Origin: Cichorium intybus
Lineage: Eukaryota; Streptophyta; Magnoliopsida; Asterales; Asteraceae
DNA: 64,000 nt
Direction of reading: 5' to 3'
NCBI GenBank assembly: GCA_023525715.1
Contig: CM042017.1
Location: forward strand, 79,498,857-79,562,856
Positions 43,782-55,371 of the stretch are shown in pieces. Each line of letters begins with the position of its first letter. The stretch's first letter is position 1. Made by a program: the position numbers and the translations under genes. The notes beneath the pieces are model-generated. The model ran no database searches. It had not been told where the DNA came from and saw only the letters and a list, made by a program, of their open reading frames with translations.

Positions 43782-45199
43782 GACCCGTTCCGTCGAGTCG
43801 CGGCCCGAAGGAATCCGCGGCGCGACTTTTGGAAGAATCTAGAATCGCGTAGGATTTGTACGCGCGGCGCGGTTCTAAAGAATCCCCGGCGCGGTGCGCC
43901 GCAGTCATGAAAAACCCTAATTCGGATTTAAACGCCTATAAAAAGGACCCCAGCCCTAGGGTTCGTGTTTTTGGAGAGTTCTAGAGTAGAGGTGTCTGGT
44001 TTCGGCAGATACTCTTTGGTCTCGAGGTGTTGAAGGTTTTGGGAGTTTAGAAGGAGGAGATCCACGCGGGAGAAGGTTTAGAACGGATCGTGGGCATCAC
44101 TCCGTCCTTCAGAAGTGAGGTAAGAAGATTTACTCTTCTGACTTTTCTGTTTATCCCGTCATATGGTGTTACCAGTTGGTTTGTAGCTTTAGACGATTTG
44201 TAGCCCTTAGGGTTTGAACCAAGGACATTCATGGACTTGCATGTCCATAAGGAAGTGACCTTAGGGTAGTTCCTGATCCCAGGAAGGGTGTAGAAAGGAA
44301 CCCTAACCGATTGATGTACTGTTAAACGCTGAAAAACATTTTGGAATGTTACGAGCCACGACGCGGACTGGCTATGTCAGCGGCGCGGACTCGGCTGAGA
44401 CCCCGTAATTATTCGATGATAGCCACGGCGCGTAGGATGAGGTGCCACGCCGCGGCGAGCGACTGTTTGACCAGGAACTTAGTTTTGACCACGGTTTGAT
44501 GGCAAATAGTGAGTCTAACCTTTAGACAGGTCTGTAAGAGCCTAGTCAGTAATTGATATGTTGTATGTGTGTGGGATTTAGGTGTGTGGACGAGCTAAGT
44601 GGGGATATTAGAGAATATCTGTGCGGTTTCGAATCAGGTGAGTATCCTCACCTTACTATATGATGTTGCATGTTAGGCATCTTGTGTGTTATTTACAGTT
44701 ATATGATTGGCTCTATATCTGTGGTTATTTGTTGTTGGGCTCAGTACTGATGCGTGTCCCCTCGTAGCTGTTGTATGGCGAGTTGGACTATTGCCTTGTC
44801 CCATAGCTGTTGTATGATGGGCTGGGCCATAACCGGGAACCCATAGCTGTTGTATGATGGACGCCCGTAGCTGTTGTATGGCGGGTCGGGTCGGGTCGTT
44901 CTCGAGGACGGGTTGTTTAATGTGTGGGCATGTATGGTAATTTGTGGACTCACTAAGCTTTAAGCTTACCCGTTGTTTTTATAATATTTCAGGTAAATCG
45001 ATTGACAAAGGGAAGGGCAAGGCGTGACGGCGGCGCATCGCATACAAGAAAATTTATGTTAATGAATTATGTTATGATTTTCAATTGTTTCCGCTGTTGG
45101 TTTAATAAATAGGTTAAACGGATTTACTTTTGGAATAAATGTTTTATTGAGACTTTGATAATAAATGAATTTTAGAAATTTTGAAATTGGGGCGTTACA
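43777..45199 (+). repeat. 3' LTR of element B
   Basis: 1423 bp, the same ends as the 5' LTR. It has a 22-bp insertion near 43873-43895 that repeats neighbouring 'ccggcgcgg' sequence. It lacks 37 bp of the 'tagctgttgtatg' array (44763-44885). The pol stop codon TAA (43779-43781) falls inside its first five bases. Confidence 0.95.
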
Positions 45200-45377
45200 A
45201 CGTGGCATTGTATTAATGACTAGGCAAAGGGGTAACCGGTTTACCCCTTCAATTTTGATTGAATGGCTATTTTAACACAAAAAATACGAGTTTATTCCCA
45301 TAGAAAGCAAAAATAATAGTTCAGGGACCTTTTAAACCAATGTTGTAAACATTGTTGGACTACAGTGTCATTTTGCC

Positions 45378-48300
45378 AAGATAAAAATAACACAACCATA
45401 TAAGATTTCAAGGAACACAACTACGACAATCAAAAAATTATGCTATGTTAAGATTATGTGTTAGTGATGTAATGAAAAGTTGCTATTAAGACTCTTATTA
45501 AATACTTAATAAAAAGAGTTGGAATTTATAAAAATAAGTGTCTATGTGGATTTCGTGCATTAAGTAATTTTATTAAGTTCTTATGATAATTCAGGTTAAA
45601 AGAATAAGTGGAAGGAAATAAGATGAAATTTTAAAGGTGGACTGCTAATTAAGTAAATTATGCTTTTTTATGAAAGTTTATAAGTGAATAACTCAAAATA
45701 GAGTATGAATTGAAAAATACCCACATTGTGAAAAATGAATTTTTTTGAATCCATGAGAACACAAGAAAAAGAATAGAAGGAATTAGAATTGTAATGAAGA
45801 AATCATGAAAGGTTGAAGTTGGGCAAAAACAGTCAAATTTCAAGAAAATATCAAGTTCAAGCACGAATATCAAAAAAATTCATCAAGATCTGGAGGAACT
45901 TCATTAAGAGTAAGTTGTAGTTATCATTTCTAGCTTTTTATACATATATGGTTTGTAGAAAATTAATAAAATATGAGAAAGTTATGACCTTGGGAAAATG
46001 GAAGTAAACTGCATTGAAATGGAGAAGTTAGAAAAAAAATTTCTAAGTGTTGGAAGGTAGTGCACGGGCCGAATGAGAATAAGTAAAGGGTCATGCGGGT
46101 CGAGATTTTGGGAAATCAAATTAGAACTTTCTAAAGTCATATGCGGGTCGCGTATGAATTACAAGGAAAGCCACGCGGGCCGTGTGGCCTGTGTGTTGAC
46201 ATTTTTCTTAAGCGTGTAAAGGCACGTAGACTCGTTGTTTTACCCCATTTTTGACACCTAGACAACTCTAGCATGTACCAAGTGTTTCCCACTACCATTA
46301 TGTACCATATAGACAGGATCATGACTCAAATTCAGCCATTTCTTCATCATTTTCACTAAAAAAACTCTTTGTGTTATTGGTGTCTAAGTGTGTGATATTC
46401 AAATCAATCCATTAATCAAGTGAAATTACAGTGATTTTTGAGGCAAAATACTTCTAACGAGGTAAGAAACACTTCCATACAATTTATTTGAGTTAAATCT
46501 TCATGAATTGGATTGTAGCATGAACCCTAATTTTTAGGAAGTTAGGAGTTTTATGAAATTGATATTGATATTGTGTTTCTTATGCTTGTATGATGATTAG
46601 TTAACAAAAGTTTCACTTTAAACACCATGGAATCATCAATTGAGTTAGCTCATATGGATGAAGAATGAGTATTAGCCAGAGTAATCGATGTTATGGATAG
46701 ATTTTGATTTAGTGGTGATAGTTGAATATGATTAATAAATGAATTGATGTTGTAATGGTAATTATTGTTCAAGAGTATGCTAGTAAAGTTTTAGTATGGA
46801 GTGGTAATGAGATTATGAATGTAGTTTTGAGATTTCTTTATGGAATTTGCTTGAGATTATGCTAATGGTAATGTATATACTTGTAGAAATGAATGTATAA
46901 GTGTCATTAGAACTTAATAGATGATGTATCAAGAGAATGGTTATGGAAACATATTCAAAGTTCGAAGAAAACAGACTAAAATTCGTAACCGCTTTCTGTC
47001 CCGAACTTGTAGATTGTTTTGTGAAAAATTGAAGTCGAATTAGAGAAAATTGTCAAAGATAGAAGTTGTGAGGAATTGATTCTAGTTTCCAAAAAGGTAT
47101 AGAACATGTTTGGAGTTATGGTTAAAACACCAAGCAGTGGTCTAAAACGTCTTAATTAAGAAAATTTATGAAATCACCCTTTTAAGTCCATAATACTCTA
47201 AGTTAATCAAAACTAAAATTAACACATAAAATAAAATGTTTTATGAAAGCTAATAAGTATTTGAAAATAAATTATCTTGATTGGTTGGTTGCAAACCAAA
47301 ATCCTAGTGTTAAGTCATGATTTTTGTAGGAAAAGCCTTTGCTTTTCAAGTCGTAACTTATTCCATTAAGTAGTTCTTTATATGCATGCCTTTGGACTCC
47401 TTAAGACCTGATATCAAGTTAGAAAGTTTGATAAAAATATTTCTGACTAAGAACTTAACGGGTGGGGGCTAAACAAACTTGAAACCCTAGGGATCTATAA
47501 GTGAAGGGTGTGGTCCTTATGCTAGGTTTTGAATATAGATCTTAATCCATTAAGTTGATCCTTTTATAAATTCGAATATCTATGGTTAAAGCTTAATTCT
47601 CACTAAGTTGGGTGCCCATGAACTTAATTATTAAGTGCATAATGGATAAGGTAAATGATAGACTTGAATTTCGTAATGTGTGAAATCATGAAATCTATCC
47701 CATATCTTTCAGAAATCGTATAAAATCAGTGGTGCGCCCAAATTGTATGAGATTTATGTATCTGGAAATTCATGGAAGTGTAGCTATTTCCATCTAGAGG
47801 GCATGACCTGTTTCAAGTTACAAGTGAAGTAAATATGTCATTAGTCTATTTGATAAGTTCATAGTTAACTATTGAGAACCCCGATTCATATGAAATTTGG
47901 TCTGGAGTTTAGGAAGAATGTCTAGTTTCTTCTTTAAAAAAAGGGCTTAGCCGGATTCTGTTGGTGATTTTAGTGTCACATTTACATTTTAGTATAATAG
48001 AAATAATAAGTATATCAATGGGTTAATACTTTAGTTCTAATACAAGTTAGGAGGTGCGGGAGTGCACACTTGTACATGACTAAGTTGGTACCAGTACGAC
48101 CTAATAGCGGAGGTCAAGGGGCTACGCCCCCTTTCAAGGTACTAGGGGCAGAGCCCTTAGCAGGTCCAAGAGGAAGAGCCCCTAAGGTCAAGGGGCAGCG
48201 TCGTGAAACAAAAACGAATTTCAGCATCAACATCAGTGTCAACAAGCGCTGACGTTGATGGGAACGCTGACTCTAGCACTGATGAAAGGTCACACACTAG

Positions 48301-48932
48301 CGCTAATCAAAGGGCTAGCACGGGTGCTAATCACACGCTAATGCTGGTGCTGATGATCAGACTCTAACTGCCCCGCTTTAACCGCTCTTATTTTTTGGGA
48401 TTCAGTTTTTGGGTTCAAAAGGATCAGTTAACATTAAACTTGAGATATGAAAAGAACATGAATTCTCTCTAACTATAAAAGCCATGAACTTACAATTCTG
48501 TCTGATTACAAGTTTGATTCTTCAAGAATTATCCTAATAATTTTGAATTTCGTGCAACCCACGTATAGGGTCGAAATATCAAATTCGAAAAGTGTTATTC
48601 ACGATTCTTGAAGTAGTCTGTGATTTCAGAAACCTTCCTTATATTCAAAATACATTACCAGCAGATTCCATCCCCAAGTTGGGTTGAAGTTGTATTTTTC
48701 ATAATATGGTCCATGAAGATGTTTGTTTGCTATAGTTGACTTGTAAATTGCATCAAAAATTCTATAAAAATCAAATTGACATGAGATCAGACCATGTAGT
48801 CTTGTATTTGTGTCTAGTTGATGCCATAATTTTCTTTAGGCATAAAGATAACTCCTCCTAGGATGAAAGATGCAAACTTTGCAACCTGATCCAAAAATCT
48901 AGCCAAAATCTAAGCATCCAAATTGAAAAGTA
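45378..48932. other. Intergenic; degenerate LTR-like sequence, no gene seen
   Basis: No supported coding sequence. 45900-48080 reads like an old LTR: 'gcgggtcgcgtatg' and 'cacgcgggccgtgtgg' motifs near 46080-46190, then a long AT-rich part. At 48084 'agttggtaccagtacgacc' resembles a mutated tRNA-Met primer site. 48100-48360 is GC-rich with repeated 'aaggggc(t/a)..gcccc' and 'agcgctaatc' phrases. No partner LTR or TSD was found, so this is only a suggestion. Confidence 0.35.
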
Positions 48933-48935
48933 TAA

Positions 48936-50311
48936 GGAGTTGTTTGTTTTTTTCAGAAGCACTTCTAACCTCTTTTGTCTGCAGGTTCGCAGACGCGCCC
49001 AGAGGTTTTCTTTTGAAGATCGTTTGTTTTCTCGCAGACGGCAGACCTAAAAAGGTCTGCCCGACCTCTTCCTGCTGAAGACATAACCCTATCACTTCTA
49101 ACCTCTTTTGCAATTAAAAAACACGCCTAAGGAAAAACACAGCAGACGTAAAAAATCCTCATCCTCCCCTCAAACGCGAATTGCAATCCTCTAACAGTCC
49201 AACCCATCTGTCTTCGTCGTCGAGCCATCTGCCGTCGCCGCCAAGCCAATCACCGCCGGAGAAGCCAACCGACCTCCACCTGGACAGTCGCCGTCGCCGC
49301 CACAGGTAAACAGTCCGACGAATTCGTTTTTTCCGACCTTGAATTCGTTTTTTCCGGTTAAGGTTTCAAAAATCCGACCAATTGTTCATTGTTTCTTGTT
49401 TCTAGTTACAATTTATGCTACAAATCCTAATTTGTTGTTAGGGTTTATATCAGATTCCCAATTACTTGATTGTTGCTAAGATTTTGGTGGCTCATGGACA
49501 TAAAAATCCCCCTGTTTCTTGAAGTTTATTGGTAATGCTAAGATTTTGGTGGCTCATGGACAAATTTACCCCTGGTTCTTATATCTCGCAAAAGTCATTT
49601 TGAGTTCTGAGCTGATTGGCCTTGTTTACATATGGACGACTTTACCCCTGGTGTTTTTCTGCATGCGGTTGGCCTTATGTTTGGAGCTGCTGGGTCTGAT
49701 AAACATATGGATGAATTTACTCTGGTGTATTTATGCATTCAGTTGGTTATTTGAAGTTCTCTTCAGCTGTAATGGTATATGGTGCTGCAGGTTCTGGCTG
49801 TTTTGTCCATGGTTTGGTTGTTTTGGGGCTGCTGGACATATTTACCCCTGAGTCCTCTATTGGGTTGTTCTTAGCAGTTATACTTAGATTTTGTTTTGTT
49901 TTGGGTGGGCTGTGTTTTTTTGTGGTATTTGACTTTTAGACTGTTCTTTCGGTTCTTGATTGTTGCTGTAATGTGAACATTTTTTCGGGAAATCTGATTT
50001 TGCCTTATTGATTGTTCTTTGCAGATTTCTTGGTGACTTGTTTCTGAAATTCTTTATGTTTTTTTGCTGATTTCTTGGTGTTTTTTGCTGATTTCTAGAA
50101 TGCATTTGCTGTGAAATAATGTTCATATGTCCAGAAAATGTGTTTTTTTTGTGTTCTTTGCAGAAATTATTTTACCGTTTGCAGACTTTAAAAAACAAAC
50201 AGTCTTCTCTTTGCAGACTGCAGACATTTGGTCCACCTCTTCTGCTACAGATGTCTGCAGATGTGGTCTGCAGACTGCAGACCATTTAACTCTTAAAAAA
50301 CAAACAGCACC
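48936..50311. mobile_element. Non-autonomous PIF/Harbinger-type element
   Basis: 1376 bp bounded by TAA on both sides (48933-48935 and 50312-50314). Ends GGAGTTGTTTGTTTTTT and, reverse-complemented, GGTGCTGTTTGTTTTTT form TIRs. Both subterminal regions are dense in GCAGAC/GTCTGC (48975-49070 and 50175-50285), including a direct 'tgcagactgcagac' pair. The interior has a GC-rich, CCG-rich segment (49190-49310). It also has an internal direct repeat, 'gctaagattttggtggctca', at 49476 and 49536. No transposase is present. Confidence 0.75.
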
Positions 50312-50314
50312 TAA

Positions 50315-51210
<896 letters not shown>

Positions 51211-51230
51211 ATGTTAAATGCTCCTTAATA

Positions 51231-51620
51231 AGTACATGGTGGGTTAGTTGTAGTTGCTCTTAGTGAGCCAACCAAAGTTACAAAGTTTATGCTCGTAATG
51301 GTCCTAATAAAGGAAAAATGTTACTCTCTTAATGAGCTAAAAGTAGTAAAGACATTTTAGCTTTTGAAGAGCTAAAAGAAGTAAATATGTTTAATTCTTG
51401 ACGAGCGAGAAGAAGGAAATGAAGTTTATGCTTGTGATGTGTTGAAAGTAATAAAGAAGTTTATACTCTTGATGAGTTTATAGAAAAGATAAAGTTCATG
51501 TCCTTGAAAAACTTATAGAAGTCTCGAAGTTGATGCTCGTTGTGAACTTATTGAAATGATGTTGGTTAATGCTTGTAGTAAACTTGTATGTGATATTGTT
51601 ATAGTGGAAGAAATTAATTA
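51231..51620. repeat. Imperfect tandem repeats, roughly 40-50-bp unit
   Basis: Eight or so diverged units with the pattern 'gaagt(t)tatgctc(g/t)t(a/g)atg...' (for example near 51283, 51420, 51458 and 51528). No coding sense. It could be part of an old LTR or a decayed minisatellite. Confidence 0.5.
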
Positions 51621-53005
51621 TGTGTTATTGACAATTAGATTACTCGTGGAAGATTAACTCACATAGTCACATTTGCCTTGCATTTGATTGAATAATTGAA
51701 ATATTGTTCAATAAGCTTTCTTTTAACCGACAAGTTTATGTGTCACATGTGTCTGTTTAAAGTTTAAAATACATTTGTTTATAGAAGATATCCCAGTTAA
51801 AAAGAGAGAGATCATACATATAATATATTAAGTTAACTAGATGAAGCTTCGTGCTACGTACGTGCGGCTTGGGACCTCTAAAAAATAATTTTTTATTTTA
51901 CGTATAAAGGTTTAGTTCAAAACTGATTTTCTTTTCAATTTTCGTGTTTTTATAAAATTGGATTGTCTTCCAATTTTGGTCCTTTCTTCAAATTTGATTT
52001 TTTTTTCAATTTTGGTCCCCTTTTCTAAATTACCCAGGTTTAAATTTTTTTTCCCTATAATACCCTTTTACAATAAACTTGAAATTTAGTTGAAACTTAT
52101 TTACAAATCCAAGCTAAAATGAGAATATATTTTATATGAGGAAAAGATTGAAAGTATAATGCTATAACCGGGTGGATTTTTCCAGGTACAAATGCCTTCA
52201 TATGTCTTAAAGTTTCTGCACTTGCAGTTGTCTTAAAGTCATTGATCACATTCCTATAGTTCTAGGTTCGTCAATCTAATAGTATATATTACCACATAAC
52301 AATCACTTCAAAAGAACTCATCAGAAAAAGAAAAGAAAGTTCATTATATAACAGAAAAATAGGCGGTTGTGAGTTAGCACTTACTTCATCATTTGTAGCC
52401 TGAGTAAGAAATAATGCACATTTCAAATCGATAAGATTTGCAATCCTCTTTCCTTTTCGTTACTGCCCTTCCTTTCTCATTACCGGAAAGCTTTAAATCG
52501 ATTATCAATGACAGATGGAAAATCATTAAAACTCTTCAATTCGTTAATAAAAACATGATCCAATTCCAAGGTGTGCCCAACTATGAGGCTACTTTTTGCA
52601 TTTTGCCCTAAAAAGAAAACATCTCAACCTTGCGCTGTTCTAAAATTGTAAAAGAAGGCGGGTTGCAGTTCACCTTGAAATTGTGGTCTTCCCCTTGAAC
52701 AACAACACCACCTATTCACAAACATAAAGAACGTATAGGAGGATCAGCAATAAGAATAATTATCATAAAGTACACAAAAGTCTGCACATACAACGTACCT
52801 TCTAACACCCTGCAATTAAGAAATTTCTCCTATTAACACACAATTGCACCATGTACCTTTGTTTTATCTGAAATGTCTCCTGCTACTTGGAACCATGTAC
52901 CTTTGTTCCATCAGAAACAATCGCAGCATCATGTACAATCTTTCAAGCTTCATACAACAGAATGAAAAGCATAATTATTACCAATAAGGAAGCTTTAGCC
53001 AGCTT

Positions 53006-53072
53006 ATATCCCCTCCAGAAGCAATTGTTGCTTTTGCAAGATTAAGTTGTTCATCTTATGCCAAATTTATAA
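53006..53072 (-). pseudogene. Possible histone H2A-like fragment
   Basis: Minus-strand codons read DEQLNLAKATIASGG, close to the H2A/H2A.Z docking region (…DEEL…KATIAxGG). Just before it 'tttggcataa' could be a decayed '…LAIR'. No other H2A parts were found. Short match, tentative. Confidence 0.35.
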
Positions 53073-54043
53073 GTGATCTGCCATGATTCTTCCAACCTAG
53101 TAAAAAAACACAAACGAAAATAAGATATTGATGAAGTTATAATTTTATATGAAAAAAACCACCTCCAGAAAGCACCAACACAACTAAAAGTTTAGTTAAG
53201 TCAAAGATCATGAACAATATTGCCCGTGATTTGGTGCTCCAGTTGCATTCCTATCTTCCAAAATCAAAGTGACGTATAAAAGACTCAATAAAAAATGATA
53301 AAAGGATTTGCCTTCTTTTAAGGAAGTAGTTGCACGATGTTTTCAATAAGAACTCGTTGGACAACAATGGCGAGTTTCATACTAAAACTTGCTATAGATT
53401 TTGCTTTTGTAGTGTCTCCGCTTTGCCATCTTCCTAAACCATGAAGATACTTTCTAGAATAGTACATAATTGCACCTGCAAATAATATGAACAACAAAAT
53501 TACTCTCAGAAATTTTAATGAACAGTTAGAGTGCAACACATTTAGAAAATGCTTACCACCCAAAACCAGCTGTTAAAGAAAAAGTAGGGGAAACAATGTA
53601 TAAGCCTCACAAACAACGGGACACTGAGATACGAATCGTTGCTCAATAAACTCACGAAATCGTATTTGAGATGAACAGGTAGAAATTCATGAAAAAGAAT
53701 TGATCAAGAGTTGAATTAAAAGCGAGTGTATTTGAAGCATTTATATATAAAGTCATACCTCCAAAATCCAGCAGACTATAGAAATTTTCTTTAGATGTCA
53801 CTCGCGTCTTCCCTTGCTGCTTAGTAGTTGCCTATATTAAAAAACATTGACAACATGGAAATATGTATCGTTACCTAAAAATGGAAATGTGATGAATGTT
53901 TAGCGTTTCAACAGGACCAAGCTGGACTCATAGATCAAACAACAAAATGGGTAAAAACAGAAAAATCAGTTTGCAAATCAACAAATAAATTCAATTTTAA
54001 TTTTAATTAGAAAACTAATAGAACTTTGGAAATTGGGACTGAC

Positions 54044-54404
54044 CTGTAAATATAGATATTAGCGTCCTCTTCAAGATTCTTGGTGCAGGTATGACAAATG
54101 CTTAAAAAGTTCTCACATGAGGGTTTCGGAGGCCCAGGCTTCTTCAACTCCGGCGTTCCAATTACCCCACAAAACCTTCCAAAACACAATTATCATAGAT
54201 ATGGGTCGTTTTTGGGTTTGGGCCATGAGAAATCACTCGAGTATACTCTTCTGAAAACTCCATTTCCCTTAAAGTACCGTCATCGTCACAACCATCATCC
54301 TCGATTAATTCGCCAAGAACTGAATGAAAAAGGGGCGACATAGGAGAAATCAAGAGAAAGTATCTTTGCGGATGAGTTTGAGAGTACTCCGGTGATTGTT
54401 CCAA
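54044..54404 (-). pseudogene. FLZ-type (DUF581) zinc-finger gene fragment, frameshifted
   Basis: Exon-like piece in minus sense. A conserved FLZ N-terminal stretch (VISHGPNPKTTHIYDN) is followed by a one-base frame change near 54175-54190. The first half of the FLZ finger comes next (ENFLSICHTCTKNL...IYIYR, with the CxxC pair). It ends at a good donor (AG|GTCAGT, 54043). The second half of the finger, which needs another Cys pair, was not found downstream. FLZ proteins are plant adaptors of the SnRK1 kinase. Truncation, the frameshift and the Helitron setting mark this as a captured fragment. Confidence 0.7.
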
Positions 54405-54641
54405 CTTCGATTACTATGGTGTGAAGGGTTTTGATAGAGGTAGGAAATTGAGAGGGTTTTTCAGGATTTCATGGATGCGAGAAGAGAGGGCGTCATCGAT
54501 TTGGCTTAGGTTGTGAAGGGTTCTGGGAGAGGTGGGTCTTTCCGTTCCCACTGATTGTTAGGATCGGCAACCTCAAAAACCGAAATCGGCCCATGTCCCT
54601 CTCGATTTTTCCCGATTTCTTTCTCTCTCTGATTGATGTAA

Positions 54642-54695
54642 GAGGTATCCTCTCCACCATATGGTGAAGAGGTATCCTCTCTACCATATGGTGAA
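54642..54695. repeat. 27-bp tandem duplication
   Basis: 'gaggtatcctct(c/a)caccatatggtgaa'-type unit present twice (54642 and 54669). It carries the palindrome accatatggt and lies inside the Helitron-like element. Confidence 0.85.
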
Positions 54696-54905
54696 GCAGA
54701 CAGGAGGTGGCGAACGGGGGAATAAAGAAAGAGACGGCAGAATGGTGAAGCAGACAGGAGGTGGCGGATGGAGAAGAAGCAGAAGCGCTAGAACGTGGCA
54801 ACCGGGAATAGGGCAAAAGGAAGTACCCCGCTAAAAATTCTCAAACCTCCCTCACCTCCCAATCCTTCTAGAAACAGGTTGTGTTTTAATATATATAGTA
54901 ATGTA

Positions 54906-55371
54906 TAGTTACTTTATTTTGTTCATGTCATTTACTTTGGCAATATATTGAAGTGTATATTTAATTATATGGACTTGTTACCTTGATGTTTCAAACGCAC
55001 ACTATTATGTATCAGATTTTTGAAATAAAAATGAAAGGTCCTTGTTGACGAGGCCACCTATGTGACAAAATCACTATTTGAGGCAGAAATATCGACATAT
55101 ACTTCCTTCTTATTCCATCTTAATGATATTTGTTGTTGCTGTAGCTGTCGCAGTAAAAATAAAAATGAAAACTTTTAGATATATTTTTTAGATAGGATGG
55201 TAAAAACTAAACTGTATAATTCTATACATTATATAATAAAAAATATTAAACATTAATCAATAAAAATCATAAATTTTTATTTTTATCTACAAGTACCCTT
55301 GCATTTTTCAAAATTATTTTCTAATTAAAAATGTGACAAAACCTCCAAGCAAATTCGGGTTGTAGGATGCT
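54906..55371 (+). promoter_or_regulatory. Presumed promoter and 5' UTR region of the PUS7-type gene
   Basis: 466 bp between the Helitron-like end and the start codon. AT-rich with no unambiguous TATA box. If the Helitron call is right, its insertion lies within 0.5 kb of the gene and may affect its expression. Confidence 0.35.

Larger units (their letters stand above)
36997..45199 (+). mobile_element. Ty3/gypsy LTR retrotransposon B (Tekay-like chromovirus)
   Basis: Complete 8.2-kb element: LTRs 36997-38434 and 43777-45199, initiator tRNA-Met primer site 38438-38449, gag from 39217, a short intron 40358-40425, pol to 43781, polypurine tract 43763-43776. A perfect 5-bp TSD acgtg flanks it (36992-36996 and 45200-45204). 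The LTRs show about five substitutions, a 22-bp insertion and a 37-bp deletion in repeated segments, so it is young. Pol is open to its end. Gag carries one nonsense codon and one Cys-to-Phe change in the zinc knuckles. It lies inside the MULE-like element. Confidence 0.95.
35942..45377. mobile_element. MULE-like non-autonomous transposon carrying element B
   Basis: The left end GGCAAAATGACACTGTAG and the right end (reverse complement GGCAAAATGACACTGTAG) form inverted repeats that continue imperfectly for about 90 bp ('ggtttaaaaggtccctgaa' on both arms). The 9 bp outside the left end (aatataaaa) and right end (aagataaaa) match at 8 of 9 positions, the TSD length of Mutator-like elements. Without element B the unit is about 1.23 kb (35942-36996 plus 45205-45377) and has no transposase. 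The left interior (36180-36960) is less AT-rich and may hold captured host sequence, which I cannot identify. Confidence 0.75.
51837..54905 (-). mobile_element. Helitron-like element with captured gene fragments
   Basis: In minus sense the right-hand end near 54905 starts with a 'tatacattactatatatattaaaaca' type sequence (position only, about 54880-54905). This is followed by 'ctagaaggattgggaggt', close to the 5' ends of plant Helitrons as I know them. The other end (51837-51866) has an imperfect palindrome around 'cacgtacgtagcacg' about 10 bp before a terminal CTAG, followed by T, as Helitron 3' ends require. There are no TIRs or TSD, also as expected. Inside are exon-like pieces with splice sites: an FLZ zinc-finger exon (54044-54404), an unidentified frame at 53318-53563 with an AG acceptor, and a possible histone fragment (53006-53072). 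No RepHel gene is present. The 5' limit is approximate. Confidence 0.55.

Noticed and set aside
48070..48252. 60-codon frame in GC-rich repeats
   Set aside because: The composition comes from repeated 'aaggggc..gcccc' phrases. No recognised protein.
49519..49851. 110-codon hydrophobic frame inside the Harbinger-type element
   Set aside because: Hydrophobic composition from T-rich DNA and the internal duplication. No domain.
53318..53563. 81-codon minus frame in the Helitron-like element
   Set aside because: Has an AG acceptor in mid-frame so may be part of a captured exon, but I could not identify any family, so no gene is called.
54493..54816. 107-codon minus frame with His/Pro/Leu repeats
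   Set aside because: Arises from the 27-bp tandem duplication and UTR-like sequence in the Helitron-like element.
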